Source: an uncultured bacterium
GTDB lineage: Bacteria; Cyanobacteriota; Vampirovibrionia; Gastranaerophilales; Gastranaerophilaceae
Length of the DNA: 64,000 bases
Assembly (NCBI GenBank): GCA_902766105.1
Contig: CACXCI010000062.1
Span: 1 to 64,000 of the forward strand
Reading direction: 5' to 3'
The notes under the pieces were generated by a model. It ran no database searches and was not told the origin of the DNA. It saw only the letters and a list, made by a program, of their open reading frames with translations. This document shows positions 59,779-64,000 of the stretch, one piece after another. A program made the translations under genes and the position numbers. Numbering within the stretch: the first letter of the stretch is position 1; each line of letters opens with the position of its first letter.

Positions 59779-60465
59779 ATGACAAAACAAAAAAAACAAT
59801 ATTCAGCACGTAACGCATCTCAATTTAATCGATGGAGATCATTGTTTCAATTTTTGGTATGCAAAATTGGATATATGGTCCGTTTAAAACTTGTGTATAG
59901 AATTGAAGTACACGGATTGGAAAATATACCAAAAGATAATAAATACATAGTTTGCCCTAATCATCTTTCCACGCTGGATCCGCCAATGATAGTTGCGATT
60001 TGGCCAAGAAGTGTTGCTTTTATGGCAAAAAAAGAATTATTCGACATTCCATTCATAAGGTGGTGGATAGATTGGCTTGGGGCTTTTGCCGTAAACAGAG
60101 AAAGTCTTGCTCCATCCACAGTAAAAACAGTACAGGAAATAAAAGACAGCAAATGGGTATTAGGCATGTTTCCCCAAGGAACAAGAGGTGTTCCCGGCGA
60201 AATCAGAGGCGTAACAACAGGGTTTGCCGGTCTTGCCAGATTAACAAAATGCGATATATTACCTGTTGGAATTACCGGAACTAATGAGGTAAAGAAACTC
60301 CCATTCAGCGGAAAAATTATAGTAAGAATAGGGAAACCAATTCCATTCAGCAAAGACACCGAAAGTGTAAAAAAGCAATGGCTTGAGCAAATAGAAGCAT
60401 TAACAGGTTTTAGATACATTGATACACCCGAATCAGAAGAAATGGTCAATGGAGGGGTCAAATAA
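59779..60465 (+). CDS. 1-acylglycerol-3-phosphate acyltransferase (PlsC family), first copy
   Basis: 228 residues. The acyltransferase motif NHLSTLD (HX4D, near residue 56) and the substrate motif FPQGTRG (near 130) are clear, with MAKKELFDIPFIRWWIDWLG between them. No strong transmembrane helix; one hydrophobic segment near 20-35 may tether it. It transfers an acyl chain to lysophosphatidic acid for phospholipid synthesis. TAGGGAG is the ribosome site. The stop codon touches the ATG of a second homologue, so the two are translated together. Confidence 0.92.
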   Translation: MTKQKKQYSARNASQFNRWRSLFQFLVCKIGYMVRLKLVYRIEVHGLENIPKDNKYIVCPNHLSTLDPPMIVAIWPRSVAFMAKKELFDIPFIRWWIDWLGAFAVNRESLAPSTVKTVQEIKDSKWVLGMFPQGTRGVPGEIRGVTTGFAGLARLTKCDILPVGITGTNEVKKLPFSGKIIVRIGKPIPFSKDTESVKKQWLEQIEALTGFRYIDTPESEEMVNGGVK

Positions 60466-61176
60466 ATGACAGAAAAAGAAACCAGAAATTTTAACAGAAG
60501 ATACGCTAAAGAATACCATATATGGCGAACCGCCTTTTATATGACATTTTTATATACGGTAGTTTTCAACTTTTTCAACATATTTTATGATTACAAAATT
60601 GAAGGCAGAGAAAACTTGCCCAAAGACAAACGTAAAGGAAGATACATATATGCGGCAAACCATGTTTCAATTTTTGACCCGACAATGGTTGTTATGGGTG
60701 CGCTAACACCTATTGCTTTTATGGCAAAAAAAGAATTATTTGAGCCAACCGAAAAACTGAGCTGGCTGGTTAAACGTTTAGGCGCTTTTGCAGTTGACAG
60801 AGAAAAGCCTGAAATTGCAACATTTAAAACTGTCAAAGAAATTCTTCAAACAAGTTGGTCTTTGGGTATTTTTCCACAAGGCGGAACAAGACCTTATGGT
60901 AAATTAGAAGATATCAGAAAAGGCTTTGTTGCAATTGCCAGAACAGCAAAAGCTGATATTATACCAATTGCAATTGCAGAATGGAACGGATATCCAAAAT
61001 TGAAACCATTTACACGCAGAAAAGTAAGAATAAGAATAGGAAAACCAATCTCTTATAAGCAGAGCGATGATGAGGTAATTTATCAATGGTGTCAACAAAT
61101 ATCAGAAATGGCTGATTATGAAAATTGCGCACCGATTCCAAATTCTGCAATAAATAGAGAAGAAATAAAAATGTAA
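60466..61176 (+). CDS. 1-acylglycerol-3-phosphate acyltransferase (PlsC family), second copy
   Basis: 236 residues. Motifs NHVSIFD and FPQGGTRPYG match the first copy, as does MAKKELFEPTEKLSWLVKRLGAFAVDRE. It begins immediately after the first gene's stop and is followed by a terminator. A hydrophobic N-terminal segment (TAFYMTFLYTVVFNFFNIFY) suggests membrane attachment. Tandem duplication with divergence, perhaps for different acyl chains or acceptors. Confidence 0.92.
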   Translation: MTEKETRNFNRRYAKEYHIWRTAFYMTFLYTVVFNFFNIFYDYKIEGRENLPKDKRKGRYIYAANHVSIFDPTMVVMGALTPIAFMAKKELFEPTEKLSWLVKRLGAFAVDREKPEIATFKTVKEILQTSWSLGIFPQGGTRPYGKLEDIRKGFVAIARTAKADIIPIAIAEWNGYPKLKPFTRRKVRIRIGKPISYKQSDDEVIYQWCQQISEMADYENCAPIPNSAINREEIKM

Positions 61177-61186
61177 TTCACATAAA

Positions 61187-61216
61187 AAAGCCCCTTATAC
61201 AGGGGCTTTATTTTAT
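61187..61216. terminator. Bidirectional terminator between plsC pair and HEAT protein
   Basis: AAAGCCCCT (61187-61195) pairs with AGGGGCTTT (61201-61209); A-run before and T-run after make it usable from both sides. Confidence 0.8.
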
Positions 61217-61249
61217 TAAAGAAAGGAATTTCTGTTTATAAATTTTCGA

Positions 61250-62380
61250 TTATACTTGATTTAACTTTTCAAGTGCTGCCTTTGCTGTTTCTGATACACC
61301 CGGATCAGAGTCATTTTGAGCAATACTGAATACTGTTGTTAAATCCTTCTTGTATGCAGGATTTTGAATATAACTCAAAGCTTCAATTGCAGATGCTCTA
61401 ACCATTGGGTTTGGATTGTCTTTCAAATGATCTACAACTGTTATTGCACCGGGCAACTCTGTCAAAGGAACTGTTTGATTTGATAATCTTTGAACCTCAT
61501 CGCCATATAATTTTTGCATCATTGCAGTTGTGAATAAAGCGTAGCTTTTATTTCTTTCAGCTTGTTCTTTTGGTGCAATCTTGTTTGCTAATTCTTTATC
61601 AGCTTCTGATACTTCTTGACCAGCCATTATTTTTTCTCTAATTGCAGATTGTTCTGCGGTAGGGCCTTCAAGCTTGCTTGAATCGAAATTCATAATATTT
61701 GTTAAAGCATCAAAAACTTTTGTATCAACTAATTCTGTTGCTTTTTCCGGAGATTGTTTTATAACATTTGCAATTTCTTCCATAGCTGATGCTTGAACAT
61801 CAAAATCAGGATTTGTTAATTTAGCTATAAAAGAATTCAAATCAACCTGAGGAGCAATTGTTTCTGCCGGAACTATTTCCGGTTTAGCCTCTGCTTTTGG
61901 AGTTTCCGGAGTTGAAACTACAGGAGCTGGTGCAGCCGGAGTTTGTTCTTGTGTTGTTTCTACAGCTGGCGGAACAGTTGCTACAGATGGAACATTAATA
62001 TTTTGTTGTTGAATTGTTGTTGGTTGCTGTTCCACAACAGGAGCCGGAACTACCACAGGCGCAGGTTGAACAGGTTGAGGTTCAACTGCTACAGGAGCAG
62101 GCTGCACAACTGGTTGCTGAGGGCAAGGCTGACAAATTACCGGTGGATAATATACCGGTTGTTGTGCCGGAGCTTGCGGATAATTGTATACTTGTTGTTG
62201 CGGATATTCATAATATGGCATTGTAGGTTGAGCATATTGCGGATTGTATTGAGGTGCTGCAATACCTGTACCTACTGTGGGGTTGTGAATATCAATTTTA
62301 ACAGCATTGTAATTCGGTTGCTGTGGAACCGGTTGTTGTACCATCATTGGGGCTATCGGTACACATGGAACTTGATTCAT
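61250..62380 (-). CDS. Pro/Gln-rich protein with C-terminal HEAT-like repeats
   Basis: 376 residues. The first ~170 are a low-complexity Pro/Gln/Tyr/Ala/Val region (QPVPQQPNYNAV, AQQPVYYPPVICQPCPQQPV). The C-terminal ~190 form helical repeats: LTNPDFDVQASAMEEIANVI near 192, LKDNPNPMVRASAIEALSYI near 322 and NDSDPGVSETAKAALEKL at the end, all with the HEAT pattern of D/P...VR..A..AL. Such repeats bind other proteins, and the disordered N-terminus may be an assembly or linker segment. No signal peptide. AGGAAAGGA is the ribosome site. It is transcribed alone. Confidence 0.8.
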   Translation of the reverse strand: MNQVPCVPIAPMMVQQPVPQQPNYNAVKIDIHNPTVGTGIAAPQYNPQYAQPTMPYYEYPQQQVYNYPQAPAQQPVYYPPVICQPCPQQPVVQPAPVAVEPQPVQPAPVVVPAPVVEQQPTTIQQQNINVPSVATVPPAVETTQEQTPAAPAPVVSTPETPKAEAKPEIVPAETIAPQVDLNSFIAKLTNPDFDVQASAMEEIANVIKQSPEKATELVDTKVFDALTNIMNFDSSKLEGPTAEQSAIREKIMAGQEVSEADKELANKIAPKEQAERNKSYALFTTAMMQKLYGDEVQRLSNQTVPLTELPGAITVVDHLKDNPNPMVRASAIEALSYIQNPAYKKDLTTVFSIAQNDSDPGVSETAKAALEKLNQV

Positions 62381-62601
62381 AAACTTTTTCCTTTCCTACA
62401 TAAAATTGAGTCTTTAACTATTCTACCTTTTAAATATCCGTGAATGTAAAATATTGCTAAAATGATTCCTTTTTTTAATAAAACTTTACATAAAAAGTTA
62501 AAAATCAAGTAATAAAACGATTTCAGACACTTGTATCACAAGAAAATAAGATAACACACAAAATTAATGAAATTTTTGTGCTAAGATATATACAGGAGAG
62601 T

Positions 62602-62643
62602 ATGTACAATTACAAAACGCTTATATTACTGAGGTTTAAATGA
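62602..62643 (+). CDS. Possible 13-codon upstream frame coupled to the transketolase C-half gene
   Basis: ATG 62602 with AGGAGAG just before it opens MYNYKTLILLRFK and stops at TGA 62641-62643, which overlaps the ATG at 62640 (ATGA). Such overlaps usually mean translational coupling, and the peptide is too short to be a protein. It may be a leader peptide or chance. Confidence 0.3.
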   Translation: MYNYKTLILLRFK

Positions 62644-63605
62644 ATATTGACAAAAACAATAAAAGTGCAATTAGGAAAGTTTTTGGTGAAACTTTAGCAC
62701 AACTTGGGGAACTAAATGAGAATATTGTAGTCATGGATGCTGATTTAGCATGCTCAACTCAGACTCAAATATTTGGGAAAAAGTTTCCGGAGAGATTTTT
62801 TGATTGTGGAATAGCAGAACAAAATATGGCAGCAACAGCAGCAGGTCTTGCTGCAGAAGGAAAGATTCCTTTTATTGCCAGCTTTGCAATGTTTGCAACA
62901 GGCAGGACTTATGATCAAATTCGAAATGCTATATGCTATCCAAACTTAAATGTAAAAATAATAGGAACCCACGGCGGGGTAACAGTAGGCGAAGATGGGG
63001 CTACACACCAAGCATTAGAAGATATTTCTCTGATGCGTAACATTCCGCACATGACGGTTATTGTACCGGCAGACAGCAAAGAATGTGAAGAGGTAATTAA
63101 ATATGCCGCATTACATGATGGTCCGATGTATATAAGAATTTCAAGGTGTAATGTTCCAAACATATTTGATGAACACTACCATTTCGACATAAAAAAAGCT
63201 ACTGTTATGAATGAAGGTAGCGACATATCAGTATTCACAAATGGTGAAACTTTGGCAGAAGCAATTATTGCTGCAGAAGAGCTAAAAAAAGAAGGAATTT
63301 TTGTCGAGGTAATAAATGTTCCTGTGGTTAAACCGCTTGATATACAAACAGTTGTTGACTGTGCTAAGAAAACAAAATTTTCAGTTACAATTGAAAATCA
63401 CTCTATTATTGGTGGTTTAGGCTCTGCAGTTTGTGAAGCTTTAGCAAGCAGATATCCGACAAAGGTTTTTAGAATAGGAATTCATGATGAATTTGGACAA
63501 AGCGGCAAATCTGATGAACTACTTGAATACTACGGTTTAGATTCTAAGGCTCTTGTAAAGAGATTAAGAACACTTTATAAAAAAGAAACAGAACAACAAG
63601 GATAA
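62640..63605 (+). CDS. Transketolase, C-terminal (pyrimidine-binding and C-terminal domain) subunit
   Basis: 321 residues. The pyrimidine-binding domain shows FFDCGIAEQNMAATAAGLAA near residue 52, with the catalytic Glu in GIAEQ, and YIRISR near 162. The C-terminal domain has INVPVVKPLDIQTV and TIENHSIIGGLGSAVCEAL. Together with the N-half at 1707-2531 it would form one transketolase. GAGG lies six bases before the ATG. The next gene is ftsE, so the pair are an unusual neighbourhood. Confidence 0.93.
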   Translation: MNIDKNNKSAIRKVFGETLAQLGELNENIVVMDADLACSTQTQIFGKKFPERFFDCGIAEQNMAATAAGLAAEGKIPFIASFAMFATGRTYDQIRNAICYPNLNVKIIGTHGGVTVGEDGATHQALEDISLMRNIPHMTVIVPADSKECEEVIKYAALHDGPMYIRISRCNVPNIFDEHYHFDIKKATVMNEGSDISVFTNGETLAEAIIAAEELKKEGIFVEVINVPVVKPLDIQTVVDCAKKTKFSVTIENHSIIGGLGSAVCEALASRYPTKVFRIGIHDEFGQSGKSDELLEYYGLDSKALVKRLRTLYKKETEQQG

Positions 63606-63610
63606 AACTT

Positions 63611-64000
63611 ATGATAACACTTCAAAATGTTACAAAGAGATATAAAAATAATCAATATGCACTCAAAAATGTCAGTCTTGAAATACATTCCGGAGAATTT
63701 GTATTTATAGTAGGTGCATCCGGTGCTGGTAAATCAACTCTTATGAAACTTTTGTACGGAGAGGAAAAACCAACCAGCGGTATTATATCAATTGGCGGAC
63801 TGAACATTGCAAATATTTCAAATAACAGAATTCCAAATTTAAGAAGATGCATGGGTATTGTTTTTCAGGATTACAAATTGCTTCAAAACCAAACAGTATA
63901 TGATAATGTTGCATACGTTATAAGAACGTTAGGTATTAGCAGCAAAGAAATAAATGCCAGAGTTAACGGCGCTTTAAAAATTGTGGGATTGCATGACAAA
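63611..64000 (+). CDS. ftsE: Cell division ATP-binding protein FtsE (5' part; continues beyond window)
   Basis: 130 codons from ATG 63611 to the end of the window. It begins MITLQNVTKRYKNNQYALKN, with Walker A GASGAGKST near residue 37, and a Q-loop GIVFQDYKLLQNQTVYDNV near 85. The phrase FQDYKLL is typical of FtsE rather than other small ABC ATPases. With FtsX it links the divisome to wall amidases, and two amidases are in this window. AAGGA precedes the ATG. FtsX would be expected beyond 64000. Confidence 0.88.
   Translation, partial: MITLQNVTKRYKNNQYALKNVSLEIHSGEFVFIVGASGAGKSTLMKLLYGEEKPTSGIISIGGLNIANISNNRIPNLRRCMGIVFQDYKLLQNQTVYDNVAYVIRTLGISSKEINARVNGALKIVGLHDK

Noticed and set aside
61943-62443. 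Open frame on the plus strand against the PQ-rich protein
   Set aside because: Composition (Arg/Leu/Tyr rich, repeated) is the antisense shadow of the Pro/Gln-rich coding sequence; no ribosome site or family match.

Overview
The window looks like a chromosomal segment from an AT-rich, diderm bacterium with few mobile elements. The best fit is a non-photosynthetic relative of Cyanobacteria (Vampirovibrionia/Melainabacteria, probably the gut order Gastranaerophilales). This rests on family-level cues read by eye, not on a phylogeny: a DUF3326 protein (a family known mainly from Cyanobacteria and plants), an MnmD-type methyltransferase with a cyanobacterial-like C-terminal tail, several prepilin-like proteins, lineage-style hypothetical proteins with an N-terminal 'FG' motif, a complete RND/TolC tripartite pump (so an outer membrane), and a MurE with the DNPR motif of meso-diaminopimelate peptidoglycan.

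Layout. 1-5.2 kb: 3' end of tRNA-Leu, a secreted unknown protein, then wecG-like, transketolase N-half and a giant 882-aa prepilin with an EGF-like cysteine module. 5.2-10.5 kb: a YhcH protein converging on a sigma-factor-led operon (sigma, gcvPB, CoA-activase-like protein, membrane protein, miaA). 10.6-23.2 kb: ldcA, dnaX, phosphohexomutase, an orphan sugar ABC permease, CoA-disulfide-reductase-like protein, FAD oxidoreductase, MnmD homologue, thrB, glmS and two short genes not called by ordinary length cut-offs. 23.3-32.2 kb: secreted repeat protein, GH38 mannosidase, and an adaptor-RND-TolC efflux operon. 32.2-44.5 kb: a cell-wall-rich block (class B PBP, murE, nagA-like, ilvD, uppS, rdgB on the minus strand; amidase and DUF3326 on the plus strand; murI and an AMIN amidase on the minus strand). 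44.6-54.3 kb: tRNA-Arg, a non-coding stretch with a perfect 34-bp palindrome and a possible small RNA, a 676-aa lineage-type protein, L-serine dehydratase (two subunits), a pseudopilin, RNase E/G, a radical-SAM/DUF2344 fusion and two small unknowns. 54.2-64 kb: a short interspersed repeat in two copies around a small membrane protein gene, yajQ, argS, an unusual phosphohexomutase, two tandem plsC-type acyltransferases, a PQ-rich HEAT protein, the transketolase C-half and the start of ftsE.

Common themes. Envelope building dominates: UDP-sugar and hexosamine supply (glmS, nagA, two phosphohexomutases), undecaprenyl carrier (uppS), peptidoglycan synthesis (murI, murE, PBP) and remodelling (ldcA, two amidases), phospholipid acylation (two plsC) and secreted or pilin-like surface proteins. 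Most genes lie in tight same-strand groups with overlaps of a few bases. The most coherent regulatory pattern is a set of genes in which a near-consensus -10 box, often with TGn in front, lies only 6-7 nt before the ATG with no Shine-Dalgarno sequence; these are predicted to be leaderless mRNAs. Two divergent gene pairs also appear to share one overlapping -10 core. No CRISPR array, transposase, integrase or prophage was found.
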